Assembly: GCA_964019055.1 (NCBI GenBank) | Contig: OZ025224.1 | Coordinates: 5,785,376 to 5,849,375, forward strand | Source: Anthopleura xanthogrammica | Taxonomy: Eukaryota; Cnidaria; Anthozoa; Actiniaria; Actiniidae | Length of the DNA: 64,000 bases | Reading direction: 5' to 3' | In this document: in pieces, positions 32,055 to 44,641 of the stretch | Layout of the letters: every line of letters begins with the position of its first letter | Position numbering within the stretch: position 1 is the first letter of the stretch | Position numbers and translations under genes: made by a program | Notes under the pieces: generated by a model | What the model was told of the DNA's origin: nothing | What the model saw: only the letters and a program-made list of their open reading frames with translations | Databases searched by the model: none

Positions 32055-34026
32055 TCACGCCGTCAGCGAAAAACCTGGTTTTGAGAGCCAAAATGGGCAT
32101 TTTTCAGTTTTTTGGGCTAAAAAGCTTTTTTTTCCAGCAAAACAATGTTTTGGACACCCAAAATGTGCTTTTGTCGGCCAAAAGGTGCGTTTAGCAGTGA
32201 AAACGTCGTGTTTTGAGCAAAAGAAAATTCTCAGCAAAATTCCAATTTTCTCAGCAAAAAACAGCTTTTTTGACCAAAAAGCACCTTTTCTCAGCCAAAA
32301 CCCCATTTTTTTCGCCAAAAAGTCGTGTTTTTATCTCAAGAGGTATTTTCATGAGCAAAAAGTGGTGGTTTCAGCAAACAGGTCACGCCGTCAGCGAAAA
32401 ACCTGGTTTTGAGAGCCAAAATGGCCATTTTTCAGTTTTTTGGGCTAAAAAGGTTTTTTTTCCAGCAAAACAGTGTTTTGGACACCCAAAATGTGCTTTT
32501 CTCGGCCAAAAGGTGCGTTTAGCAGTGAAAACGTGGTGTTTTGAGCAAAAGAAAATTCTCAGCAAAATTCCAATTTTCTCAGCAAAAAACAGCTTTTTTG
32601 ACCAAAAAGCACCTTTTCTCAGCCAAAACCCCATTTTTTTTGCCAAAAAGTCGTGTTTTTATCTCAAGAGGTATTTTCATGAGCAAAAAGTGGTGGTTTC
32701 AGGAAACAGGTCACGCCGTCAGCGAAAAACCTGGTTTTGAGAGCCAACATGGCCATTTTTCAGTTTTTTGGGCTAAAAAGCTTTTTTTCCCAGCAAAACA
32801 GTGTTTTGGACACCCAAAATGTGCTTTTCTCGGCCAAAAGGTGCCTTTAGCAGTGAAAACGTGGTGTTTTGAGCAAAAGAAAATTCTCAGCAAAATTCCA
32901 ATTTTCTCAGCAAAAAACAGCTTTTTTTGACCAAAAAGCACCTTTTCTCAGCCAAAACCCCATTTTTTTTCGCCAAAAAGTCGTGTTTTTATCTCAAGAG
33001 GTATTTTCATGAGCAAAAAGTGGTGGTTTCAGGAAACAGGTCACGCCGTCAGCGAAAAACCTGGTTTTGAGAGCCAAAATGGGCATTTTTCAGTTTTTTG
33101 GGCTAAAAAGCTTTTTTTTCCAGCAAAACAATGTTTTGGACACCCAAAATGTGCTTTTGTCGGCCAAAAGGTGCGTTTAGCAGTGAAAACGTCGTGTTTT
33201 GAGCAAAAGAAAATTCTCAGCAAAATTCCAATTTTCTCAGCAAAAAACAGCTTTTTTGACCAAAAAGCACCTTTTCTCAGCCAAAACCCCATTTTTTTCG
33301 CCAAAAAGTCGTGTTTTTATCTCAAAAGGTATTTTCATGAGCAAAAAGTGGTGGTTTCAGCAAACAGGTCACGCCGTCAGCGAAAAACCTGGTTTTGAGA
33401 GCCAAAATGGCCATTTTTCAGTTTTTTGGGCTAAAAAGGTTTTTTTTCCAGCAAAACAGTGTTTTGGACACCCAAAATGTGCTTTTCTCGGCCAAAAGGT
33501 GCGTTTAGCAGTGAAAACGTGGTGTTTTGAGCAAAAGAAAATTCTCAGCAAAATTCCAATTTTCTCAGCAAAAAACAGCTTTTTTGACCAAAAAGCACCT
33601 TTTCTCAGCCAAAACCCCATTTTTTTTGCCAAAAAGTCGTGTTTTTATCTCAAGAGGTATTTTCATGAGCAAAAAGTGGTGGTTTCAGGAAACAGGTCAC
33701 GCCGTCAGCGAAAAACCTGGTTTTGAGAGCCAACATGGCCATTTTTCAGTTTTTTGGGCTAAAAAGCTTTTTTTCCCAGCAAAACAGTGTTTTGGACACC
33801 CAAAATGTGCTTTTCTCGGCCAAAAGGTGCGTTTAGCAGTGAAAACGTGGTGTTTTGAGCAAAAGAAAATTCTCAGCAAAATTCCAATTTTCTCAGCAAA
33901 AAACAGCTTTTTTTGACCAAAAAGCACCTTTTCTCAGCCAAAACCCCATTTTTTTTCGCCAAAAAGTCGTGTTTTTATCTCAAGAGGTATTTTCATGAGC
34001 AAAAAGTGGTGGTTTCAGGAAACAGG
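32055..34026 (+). repeat. Three-unit (986-bp) tandem duplication
   Basis: Distinctive units with shortened T-runs (CCATTTTTTTCGCC and CCATTTTTTTTGCC) at 32055 and 32383 recur at 33041 and 33369, both 986 bp on. The GAGAGCCAACATGG variant follows in both blocks. Confidence 0.75.
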
Positions 34027-35969
34027 TCACGCCGTCAGCGAAAAACCTGGTTTTGAGAGCCAACATGGCCATTTTTCAGTTTTTTGGGCTAAAAAGCTTT
34101 TTTTCCCAGCAAAACAGTGTTTTGGACACCCAAAATGTGCTTTTCTCGGCCAAAAGGTGCCTTTAGCAGTGAAAACGTGGTGTTTTGAGCAAAAGAAAAT
34201 TCTCAGCAAAATTCCAATTTTCTCAGCAAAAAACAGCTTTTTTTGACCAAAAAGCACCTTTTCTCAGCCAAAACCCCATTTTTTTTCGCCAAAAAGTCGT
34301 GTTTTTATCTCAAGAGGTATTTTCATGAGCAAAAAGTGGTGGTTTCAGGAAACAGGTCACGCCGTCAGCGAAAAACCTGGTTTTGAGAGCCAAAATGGGC
34401 ATTTTTCAGTTTTTTGGGCTAAAAAGGTTTTTTTCCCAGCAAAACAGTGTTTTGGACACCCAAAATGTGCTTTTGTCGGCCAAAAGGTGCGTTTAGCAGT
34501 GAAAACGTCGTGTTTTGAGCAAAAGAAAATTCTCAGCAAAATTCCAATTTTCTCAGCAAAAAACAGCTTTTTTGACCAAAAAGCACCTTTTCTCAGCCAA
34601 AACCCCATTTTTTTTGGCCAAAAAGTCGTGTTTTTATCTCAAGAGGTATTTTCATGAGCAAAAAGTGGTGGTTTCAGCAAACAGGTCACGCCGTCAGCGA
34701 AAAACCTGGTTTAGAGTTCCAAAATGGGCATTTTTCAGTTTTTTGGGCTAAAAAGGTTTTTTTCCCAGCAAAACAGTGTTTTGGACACCCAAAATGTGCT
34801 TTTCTCGGCCAAAAGGTGCGTTTAGCAGTGAAAACGTCGTGTTTTGAGCAAAAGAAAATTCTCAGCAAATTTCCAATTTTCTCAGCAAAAAACAGCTTTT
34901 TTGACCAAAAAGCACCTTTTCTCAGCCAAAACCCCATTTTTTTTCGCCAAAAAGTCGTGTTTCTATCTCAAGAGGTATTTACATGAGCAAAAAGTGGTGG
35001 TTTCAGCAAACAGGTCACGCCGTCAGCGAAAAACCTGGTTTTGAGAGCCAAAATGGGCATTTTTCAGTTTTTTGGGCTAAAAAGGTTTTTTTTCCAGCAA
35101 AACAGTGTTTTGGACACCCAAAATGTGCTTTTGTCGGCCAAAAGGTGCGTTTAGCAGTGAAAACGTCGTGTTTTGAGCAAAAGAAAACTCTCAGCAAATT
35201 TCCAATTTTCTCAGCAAAAAACAGCTTTTTTGACCAAAAAGCACCTTTTCTCAGCCAAAACCCCATTTTTTTTGTCCAAAAAGTCGTGTTTTTATCTCAA
35301 GAGGTATTTTCATGAGCAAAAAGTGGTGGTTTCAGCAAACAGGTCACGCCGTCAGCGAAAAACCTGGTTTTGAGAGCCAAAATGGGCATTTTTCAGTTTT
35401 TTGGGCTAAAAAGGTTTTTTTCCCAGCAAAACAGTGTTTTGGACACCCAAAATGTGCTTTTCTCGGCCAAAAGGTGCGTTTAGCAGTGAAAACGTCGTGT
35501 TTTGAGCAAAAGAAAATTCTCAGCAAAATTCCAATTTTGTCAGCAAAAAACAGCTTTTTTGACCAAAAAGCACCTTTTCTCAGCCAAAACCCCATTTTTT
35601 TTGGCCAAAAAGTCGTGTTTTTATCTCAAGAGGTATTTTCATGAGCAAAAAGTGGTGGTTTCAGCAAACAGGTCACGCCGTCAGCGAAAAACCTGGTTTT
35701 AAGAGGCAAAATGTCCATTTTTCAGTTTTTTGGGCTAAAAAGGTTTTTTTTCCAGGAAAACAGTGTTTTGGACACCCAAAATGTGCTTTTGTCGGCCAAA
35801 AGGTGCGTTTAGCAGTGAAAACGTCGTGTTTTGAGCAAAAGAAAATTCTCAGCAAAATTCCAATTTTCTCAGCAAAAAACAGCTTTTTTGACCAAAAAGC
35901 ACCTTTTCTCAGCCAAAACCCCATTTTTTTTCGCCAAAAAGTCGTGTTTTTATCTCAAGAGGTATTTTC

Positions 35970-38900
35970 ATGAGCAAAAAGTGGTGGTTTCAGCAAATAG
36001 GTGATGCCGTCAGCGAAAAACCTAGTTTTGAGAGCCAAAATGGCCATTTTTCAGTTTTTTGGGCTAAAAAGGTTTTTTTCCCAGCAAAACAGTGTTTTGG
36101 ACACCCAAAATGTGCTTTTCTCGGCTAAAATGTGCGTTTAGCAGTGAAAACGTGGTATTTTGAGCAAAAGAAAATTCTCAGCAAATTTCCAATTTTCTCA
36201 GCAAAAAACAGCTTTTTTGACAAAAAAGCACCTTTTCTCAGCCAAAACCCCATTTTTTTTCGCCAAAAAGTCGTGTTTTTATCTCAAGAGGTATTTTCAT
36301 GAGGAAAAAGTGGTGGTTTCAGCAAACAGGTCACGCCGTCAGCGAAAAACCTGGTTTTGAGAGCCAAAATGGGCATTTTTCAGTTTTTTGGGCTAAAAAG
36401 GTTTTTTCCCCAGCAAAACAGTGTTTTGGACACCCAAAATGTGCTTTTCTCGGCCAAAAGGTGCGTTTAGCAGTGAAAACGTCGTGTTTTGAGCAAAAGA
36501 AAATTCTCAGCAAAATTCCAATTTTCTCAGCAAAAAACAGCTTTTTTGACCAAAAAGCACCTTTTCTCAGCCAAAACCCCATTTTTTTTGGCCAAAAAGT
36601 CGTGTTTTTATCTCAAGAGGTATTTTCATGAGCAAAAAGTGGTTTTTTCAGCAAACAGGTCACGCCGTCAGCGAAAAACCTGGTTTTGAGAGCCAAAATG
36701 GGCATTTTTCAGTTTTTTGGGCTAAAAAGGTTTTTTTTCCAGCGAAACAGTGTTTTGGACACCCAAAATGTGCTTTTCTCGGCCAAAAGGTGCGTTTAGC
36801 AGTGAAAACGTGGTGTTTTGAGCAAAAGAAAATTCTCAGCAAATTTCCAATTTTCTCAGCAAAAAACAGCTTTTTTGACCAAAAAGCACCTTTTCTCAGC
36901 CAAAACCCCATTTTTTTTGGCCAAAAAGTCGTGTTTTTATCTCAAGAGGTATTTTCATGAGCAAAAAGTGGTGGTTTCAGCAAATAGGTGATGCCGTCAG
37001 CGAAAAACCTAGTTTTGAGAGCCAAAATGGCCATTTTTCAGTTTTTTGGGCTAAAAAGGTTTTTTTCCCAGCAAAACAGTGTTTTGGACACCCAAAATGT
37101 GCTTTTCTCGGCTAAAATGTGCGTTTAGCAGTGAAAACGTGGTATTTTGAGCAAAAGAAAATTCTCAGGAAATTTCCAATTTTCTCAGCAAAAAACAGCT
37201 TTTTTGACTAAAAAGCACCTTTTCTCAGCCAAAACCCCATTTTTTTTCTCCAAAAAGTCGTGTTTTTATCTCAAGAGGTATTTTCATGAGCAAAAAGTGG
37301 TGGTTTCAGCAAACAGGTGATGCCGTCAGCGAAAAACCTAGTTTTGAGAGCCAAAATGGCCATTTTTGAGTTTTTTGGGCTAAAAAGGTTTTTTTTCCAG
37401 CAAAACAGTGTTTTGGACACCCAAAATGTGCTTTTCTCGGCCAAAAGGTGCGTTTAGCAGTGAAAACGTCGTGTTTTGAGCAAAAGAAAATTCTCAGCAA
37501 AATTCCAATTTTCTCAACAAAAAAACAGCTTTTTTGACCAAAAAGCACCTTTTCTCAGCCAAAACCCCATTTTTTTTGGCCAAAAAGTCGTGTTTTTATC
37601 TCAAGAGGTATTTTCATGAGCAAAAAGTGGTGGTTTCAGCAAACAGGTGATGCCGTCAGCGAAAAACCTAGTTTTGAGAGCCAAAATGGCCATTTTTCAG
37701 TTTTTTGGGCTAAAAAGCTTTTTTTTCCAGCAAAACAGTGTTTTGGACACCCAAAATGTGCTTTTCTCGGCCAAAAGGTGCGTTTAGCAGTGAAAACGTC
37801 GTGTTTTGAGCAAAAGAAAATTCTCAGCAAAATTCCAATTTTCTCAACAAAAAAACAGCTTTTTTGACCAAAAAGCACCTTTTCTCAGCCAAAACCCCAT
37901 TTTTTTTGGCCAAAAAGTCGTTTTTTTATCTCAAGAGGTATTTTCATGAGCAAAAAGTGGTGGTTTCAGCAAACAGGTGATGCCGTCAGCGAAAAACCTA
38001 GTTTTGAGAGCCAAAATGGCCATTTTTCAGTTTTTTGGGCTAAAAAGCTTTTTTTTCCAGCAAAACAGTGTTTTGGAGACCACAATTTGTGCTTTTCTCG
38101 GCCAAAAGGTGCGTTTAGCAGTGAAAACGTCGTGTTTTGAGGAAAAGAAAATTCTCAGCAAAATTCCAATTTTCTCAGCAAAAAACAGCTTTTTTGACCA
38201 AAAAGCACCTTTTCTCAGCCAAAACCCCATTTTTTTTCGCCAAAAAGTCGTGTTTTTATCTCAAGAGGTATTTTCATGAGCAAAAAGTGGTGGTTTCAGC
38301 AAACAGGTGATGCCGTCAGCGAAAAACCTAGTTTTGAGAGCCAAAATGGCAATTTTTCAGTTTTTTGGGCTAAAAAGGTTTTTTTCCCAGCAAAACAGTG
38401 TTTTGGACACCACAATTTGTGCTTTTCTCGGCCAAAAGGTGCGTTTAGCAGTGAAAACGTCGTGTTTTGAGCAAAAGAAAATTCTCAGCAAAATTCCAAT
38501 TTTCTCAGCAAAAAACAGCTTTTTTGACCAAAAAGCACCTTTTCTCAGCCAAAACCCCATTTTTTTTCGCCAAAAAGTCGTGTTTTTATCTCAAGAGGTA
38601 TTTTCATGAGCAAAAAGTGGTGGTTTCAGCAAACAGGTGATGCCGTCAGCGAAAAACCTAGTTTTGAGAGCCAAAATGGCCATTTTTCAGTTTTTTGGGC
38701 TAAAAAGGTTTTTTTTCCAGCAAAACAGTGTTTTGGACACCCAAAATGTGCTTTTCTCGGCCAAAAGGTGCGTTTAGCAGTGAAAACGTCGTGTTTTGAG
38801 CAAAAGAAAATTCTCAGCAAAATTCCAATTTTCTCAGCAAAAAACAGCTTTTTTGACCAAAAAGCACCTTTTCTCAGCCAAAACCCCATTTTTTTGGGCC

Positions 38901-40250
38901 AAAAAGTCGTGTTTTTATCTCAAGAGGTATTTTAATGAGCAAAAAGTGGTGGTTTCAGCAAACAGGTCACGCCGTCAGCGAAAAACCTAGTTTTGAGAGC
39001 CAAAATGGCCATTTTTCAGTTTTTTGGGCTAAAAAGGTTTTTTTTCCAGCAAAACAGTGTTTTGGACACCCAAAATGTGCTTTTCTCGGCCAAAAGGTGC
39101 GTTTAGCAGTGAAAACGTCGTGTTTTGAGCAAAAGAAAATTCTCAGCAAAATTCCAATTTTCTCAGCCAAAAACAGTTTTTTTGACCAAAAAGCACCTTT
39201 TCTCAGCCAAAACCCCATTTTTTTTGGCCAAATAGTCGTGTTTTTATCTCAAGAGGTATTTTCAGGAGCAAAAAGTGGTGGTTTCAGCAAACAGGTCACG
39301 CCGTCAGCGAAAAACCTAGTTTTGAGAGCCAAAATGGCCATTTTTCAGTTTTTTGGGCTAAAAAGGTTTTTTTTCCAGGAAAACAGTGTTTTGGACACCC
39401 AAAATGTGCTTTTCTCGGCCAAAAGGTGCGTTTAGCAGTGAAAACGTCGTGTTTTGAGCAAAAGAAAATTCTCAGCAAAATTCCAATTTTCTCAGCGAAA
39501 AACAGTTTTTTTGACCAAAAAGCACCTTTTCTCACCCAAAACCCCATTTTTTTTGGCCAAATAGTCGTGTTTTTATCTCAAGAGGTATTTTCAGGAGCAA
39601 AAAGTGGTGGTTTCAGCAAACAGGTCACGCCGTCAGCGAAAAACCTAGTTTTGAGAGCCAAAATGGCCATTTTTCAGTTTTTTGGGCTAAAAAGGTTTTT
39701 TTTCCAGGAAAACAGTGTTTTGGACACCCAAAATGTGCTTTTCTCGGCCAAAAGGTGCGTTTAGCAGTGAAAACGTCGTGTTTTGAGCAAAAGAAAATTC
39801 TCAGCAAAATTCCAATTTTCTCAGCCAAAAACAGTTTTTTTGACCAAAAAGCACCTTTTCTCAGCCAAAACCCCATTTTTTTTGGCCAAATAGTCGTGTT
39901 TTTATCTCAAGAGGTATTTTCATGAGCAAAAAGTGGTGGTTTCAGCAAACAGGTCACGCCGTCAGCGAAAAACCTAGTTTTGAGAGCCAAAATGGCCATT
40001 TTTCAGTTTTTTGGGCTAAAAAGCTTTTTTTTCCAGCAAAACAGTGTTTTGGACACCCAAAATGTGCTCTTCTCGGCTAAAATGTGCGTTTAGCAGTGAA
40101 AACGTGGTGTTTTGAGCAAAAGAAAATTCTCAGCAAATTTCCAATTTTCTCAGCCAAAAACAGTTTTTTTGACCAAAAAGCACCTTTTCTCAGCCAAAAC
40201 CCCATTTTTTTTGGCCAAAAAGTCGTGTTTTTATCTCAAGAGGTATTTTC
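35970..40250 (+). repeat. Satellite transition zone with recombinant monomers (about 13 units)
   Basis: Units here mix subfamily markers. The units at 35970 and 36957 are B-like with a private CAAATAGGTGATGCC and GTGGTATTTTG; the two between them are A. Units from 37286 to 38934 combine GTGATGCC and CCTAG (B) with CCAAAAGGTG (A). Units from 38935 to 39921 combine GTCACGCC (A) with CCTAG (B) and CCAAAAGGTG (A). The unit at 39922 keeps only GTCACGCC from A. The markers switch one after another along the array. Confidence 0.9.
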
Positions 40251-43200
40251 AGGAGCAAAAAGTGGTGGTTTCAGCAAACAGGTGATGCCGTCAGCGAAAA
40301 ACCTAGTTTTGAGAGCCAAAATGGCCATTTTTCAGTTTTTTGGGCTAAAAAGGTTTTTTTTCCAGCGAAACAGTGTTTTGAACACCCAAAATGTGCTTTT
40401 CTCGGCTAAAATGTGCGTTTAGCAGTGAAAACGTGGTGTTTTGAGCAAAAGAAAATTCTCAGCAAATTTCCAATTTTCTCAGCCAAAAACAGTTTTTTTG
40501 ACCAAAAAGCACCTTTTCTCAGCCAAAACCCCATTTTTTTTGGCCAAAAAGTCGTGTTTTTATCTCAAGAGGTATTTTCATGAGCAAAAAGTGGTGGTTT
40601 CAGCAAACAGGTGATGCCGTCAGCGAAAAACCTAGTTTTGAGAGCCAAAATGGCCATTTTTCAGTTTTTTGGGCTAAAAAGGTTTTTTTTCCAGCAAAAC
40701 AGTGTTTTGGACACCCAAAATGTGCTTTTCTCGGCTAAAATGTGCGTTTAGCAGTGAAAACGTGGTGTTTTGAGCGAAAGAAAATTCTCAGCAAATTTCC
40801 AATTTTCTCAGCAAAAAACAGTTTTTTTGACCAAAAAGCACCTTTTCTCAGCCAAAACCCCATTTTTTTTCGCCAAAAAGTCGTGTTTTTATCTCAAGAG
40901 GTATTTTCATGAGCAAAAAGTGGTGGTTTCAGCAAACAGGTGATGCCGTCAGCGAAAAACCTAGTTTTGAGAGCCAAAATGGCCATTTTTCAGTTTTTTG
41001 GGCTAAAAAGGTTTTTTTTCCAGCGAAACAGTGTTTTGAACACCCAAAATGTGCTTTTCTCGGCTAAAATGTGCGTTTAGCAGTGAAAACGTGGTGTTTT
41101 GAGCAAAAGAAAATTCTCAGCAAATTTCCAATTTTCTCAGCCAAAAACAGTTTTTTTGACCAAAAAGCACCTTTTCTCAGCCAAAACCCCATTTTTTTTG
41201 GCCAAAAAGTCGTGTTTTTATCTCAAGAGGTATTTTCATGAGCAAAAAGTGGTGGTTTCAGCAAACAGGTGATGCCGTCAGCGAAAAACCTAGTTTTGAG
41301 AGCCAAAATGGCCATTTTTCAGTTTTTTGGGCTAAAAAGGTTTTTTTTCCAGCAAAACAGTGTTTTGGACACCCAAAATGTGCTTTTCTCGGCTAAAATG
41401 TGCGTTTAGCAGTGAAAACGTGGTGTTTTGAGCGAAAGAAAATTCTCAGCAAATTTCCAATTTTCTCAGCAAAAAACAGTTTTTTTGACCAAAAAGCACC
41501 TTTTCTCAGCCAAAACCCCATTTTTTTTCGCCAAAAAGTCGTGTTTTTATCTCAAGAGGTATTTTCATGAGCAAAAAGTGGTGGTTTCAGCAAACAGGTG
41601 ATGCCGTCAGCGAAAAACCTAGTTTTGAGAGCCAAAATGGCCATTTTTCAGTTTTTTGGGCTAAAAAGGTTTTTTTTCCAGCAAAACAGTGTTTTGGACA
41701 CCCAAAATGTGGTTTTCTCGGCTAAAATGTGCGTTTAGCAGTGAAAACGTGGTGTTTTGAGAAAAAGAAAATTCTCAGCAAATTTCCAATTTTCTCAGCA
41801 AAAAACAGTTTTTTTGACCAAAAAGCACCTTTTCTCAGCCAAAACCCCATTTTTTTTGGCCAAAAAGTCGTGTTTTTATCTCAAGAGGTATTTTCAGGAG
41901 CAAAAAGTGGTGGTTTCAGCAAACAGGTGATGCCGTCAGCGAAAAACCTAGTTTTGAGAGCCAAAATGGCCATTTTTCAGTTTTTTGGGCTAAAAAGGTT
42001 TTTTTTCCAGCAAAACAGTGTTTTGGACACCCAAAATGTGCTTTTCTCGGCTAAAATGTGCGTTTAGCAGTGAAAACGTGGTGTTTTGAGCGAAAGAAAA
42101 TTCTCAGCAAATTTCCAATTTTCTCAGCAAAAAACAGTTTTTTTGACCAAAAAGCACCTTTTCTCAGCCAAAACCCCATTTTTTTTCGCCAAAAAGTCGT
42201 GTTTTTATCTCAAGAGGTATTTTCATGAGCAAAAAGTGGTGGTTTCAGCAAACAGGTGATGCCGTCAGCGAAAAACCTAGTTTTGAGAGCCAAAATGGCC
42301 ATTTTTCAGTTTTTTGGGCTAAAAAGGTTTTTTTTCCAGCAAAACAGTGTTTTGGACACCCAAAATGTGCTCTTCTCGGCTAAAATGTGCGTTTAGCAGT
42401 GAAAACGTGGTGTTTTGAGCAAAAGAAAATTCTCAGCAAATTTCCAATTTTCTCAGCCAAAAACAGTTTTTTTGACCAAAAAGCACCTTTTCTCAGCCAA
42501 AACCCCATTTTTTTTGGCCAAAAAGTCGTGTTTTTATCTCAAGAGGTATTTTCAGGAGCAAAAAGTGGTGGTTTCAGCAAACAGGTGATGCCGTCAGCGA
42601 AAAACCTAGTTTTGAGAGCCAAAATGGCCATTTTTCAGTTTTTTGGGCTAAAAAGGTTTTTTTTCCAGCGAAACAGTGTTTTGAACACCCAAAATGTGCT
42701 TTTCTCGGCTAAAATGTGCGTTTAGCAGTGAAAACGTGGTGTTTTGAGCAAAAGAAAATTCTCAGCAAATTTCCAATTTTCTCAGCCAAAAACAGTTTTT
42801 TTGACCAAAAAGCACCTTTTCTCAGCCAAAACCCCATTTTTTTTGGCCAAAAAGTCGTGTTTTTATCTCAAGAGGTATTTTCATGAGCAAAAAGTGGTGG
42901 TTTCAGCAAACAGGTGATGCCGTCAGCGAAAAACCTAGTTTTGAGAGCCAAAATGGCCATTTTTCAGTTTTTTGGGCTAAAAAGGTTTTTTTTCCAGCAA
43001 AACAGTGTTTTGGACACCCAAAATGTGCTTTTCTCGGCTAAAATGTGCGTTTAGCAGTGAAAACGTGGTGTTTTGAGCGAAAGAAAATTCTCAGCAAATT
43101 TCCAATTTTCTCAGCAAAAAACAGTTTTTTTGACCAAAAAGCACCTTTTCTCAGCCAAAACCCCATTTTTTTTCGCCAAAAAGTCGTGTTTTTATCTCAA

Positions 43201-43803
43201 GAGGTATTTTCATGAGCAAAAAGTGGTGGTTTCAGCAAACAGGTGATGCCGTCAGCGAAAAACCTAGTTTTGAGAGCCAAAATGGCCATTTTTCAGTTTT
43301 TTGGGCTAAAAAGGTTTTTTTTCCAGCAAAACAGTGTTTTGGACACCCAAAATGTGGTTTTCTCGGCTAAAATGTGCGTTTAGCAGTGAAAACGTGGTGT
43401 TTTGAGAAAAAGAAAATTCTCAGCAAATTTCCAATTTTCTCAGCAAAAAACAGTTTTTTTGACCAAAAAGCACCTTTTCTCAGCCAAAACCCCATTTTTT
43501 TTGGCCAAAAAGTCGTGTTTTTATCTCAAGAGGTATTTTCACGAGGAAAAAGTGGTGGTTTCAGCAAACAGGTGATGCCGTCAGCGAAAAACCTAGTTTT
43601 GAGAGCCAAAATGGCCATTTTTCAGTTTTTTGGGCTAAAAAGGTTTTTTTTCCAGCAAAACAGTGTTTTGGACACCCAAAATGTGCTTTTCTCGTCTAAA
43701 ATGTGCGTTTAGCAGTGAAAACGTGGTGTTTTGAGAAAAAGAAAATTCTCAGCAAATTTCCAATTTTCTCAGCCAAAAACAGTTTTTTTGACCAAAAAGC
43801 ACC
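40251..43803 (+). repeat. 329-bp satellite, subfamily B block (left part)
   Basis: Markers: CAGGTGATGCCGTC, AAAACCTAGTTTTG, CGGCTAAAATGTGCG and CAGCCAAAAACAG. A seven-unit period (2303 bp) repeats the unit with CCAGCGAAACAG and TTTTGAACACCC from about 40360 at about 42663. A five-unit period (1645 bp) links 41729 and 43374. The block stops at GCACC, where the inserted element begins. Confidence 0.97.
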
Positions 43804-43869
43804 TTTATTTTATACATACTGAGATTTTCTTATCAAATCTCCCTATGTGAAAAACCAGTTCGCGACTTT

Positions 43870-43935
43870 TTTCAGCCAATCAGAGAGGCGAAATGAATTT
43901 CTCACACGTGAAAAAAGCGTTTCGTCCAATCACAA
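43870..43935 (+). promoter_or_regulatory. Two CCAAT boxes upstream of the element's gene
   Basis: AGCCAATCAGAG at about 43874 and GTCCAATCACAAAC at about 43925 match the CCAAT-box core. They lie 140-200 bp upstream of the ATG. No TATA box is evident. They are promoter-like by position only. Confidence 0.35.
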
Positions 43936-44071
43936 ACCACTGTCGAGGCGTATCGTGTTTTCGCGGTCATCGCGGGTAGCTTTGTCGGGCAGCTTTCACA
44001 AAATAATATTTTCGGTGTACGCTAGTTGTTCGTATTTCAAACTTATCAAGAGCTAGGAGATATTTGTGAGG

Positions 44072-44641
44072 ATGGCTGAACAATCAAGAAGATTTGTGTC
44101 TCTAGACAAACCTATAGACAAGTTTATAGAAGACCAAAAAAACAAAAATACTCTTTCGAAGACACGAAGAGATGTGAGTTTGCTGACTGAGTTTCTCAAC
44201 TCCAAAAATGAAACTATGATGCAAAAACTGAACCACAACAACGTCCCGCCAACTCATATAACGCAATTATCTGGCCACAGAAACCTTCAAAGCGTCAACA
44301 ACTACAGTACCATCTCAAACGAACAACAGAAAAACATGTCTTTGATTCTGAGTGGAAATAATACTACAAGTACGTCTATAGAAAAAAGGCCAGTGTCGAG
44401 TTTACAAAGTGCAGTGCACACCGAGTGCCGTGAATCTTCATTCATGAAAAGTTCTAGTTTGCCTCCAGCATGTCTTTTCAGTGGAGCAGTTTTTCACGGA
44501 GGACAGTTTAATATAACAATCAACACCGTTAACAAGTCACCGAATTCCGCAAATCACTCATTTAAATCAACAGAGTCTACACGTAGCTTTAAACGCATCA
44601 AGCGTGTGTTGGAGTCGTCAGACGAAGACAGCCCACAGTGA
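44072..44641 (+). CDS. Tyrosine-recombinase relative lacking its catalytic core (Crypton/KIAA1958-like)
   Basis: 189 codons from ATG at 44072 (GAGGATGG, good Kozak) to TGA. Residues 1-48 (RRFVSLDKPIDKFIEDQ, NTLSKTRRDVSLLTEFL) resemble the N-terminal core-binding domain of these recombinases. Residues about 49-92 (NVPPTHITQLSGHRN, LQSVNNYSTISNEQQKNMS) resemble their C-terminal end, including the conserved SGH and the NNYS tyrosine. The segment between them, which normally holds the first catalytic Arg and the HxxR region, is absent, yet the frame is continuous. The remaining C-terminus is Ser/Asn-rich and ends in a basic then acidic tail (FKRIKRVLE, SSDEDSPQ), nuclear-signal-like. It should be catalytically dead. 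It could bind DNA or interfere with a full-length relative; that is inference. Confidence 0.75.
   Translation: MAEQSRRFVSLDKPIDKFIEDQKNKNTLSKTRRDVSLLTEFLNSKNETMMQKLNHNNVPPTHITQLSGHRNLQSVNNYSTISNEQQKNMSLILSGNNTTSTSIEKRPVSSLQSAVHTECRESSFMKSSSLPPACLFSGAVFHGGQFNITINTVNKSPNSANHSFKSTESTRSFKRIKRVLESSDEDSPQ

Larger units (their letters stand above)
22403..35969 (+). repeat. 329-bp satellite, subfamily A block (about 41 monomers)
   Basis: Monomers repeat every 329 bp (328-330 in a few), for example starting at 22482, 22811, 23140 and 23469. Diagnostic positions of subfamily A are CAGGTCACGCCGTC, AAAACCTGGTTTTG, CGGCCAAAAGGTGCG and CAGCAAAAAACAGC. Within each unit T-runs and A-runs alternate about every 10 bp in roughly 16 modules of about 20 bp. 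Open frames of about 110 codons (plus) and 83 codons (minus) recur once per unit. They cannot run on, because 329 is not a multiple of three, and are best read as a by-product of the repeat. Confidence 0.98.
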
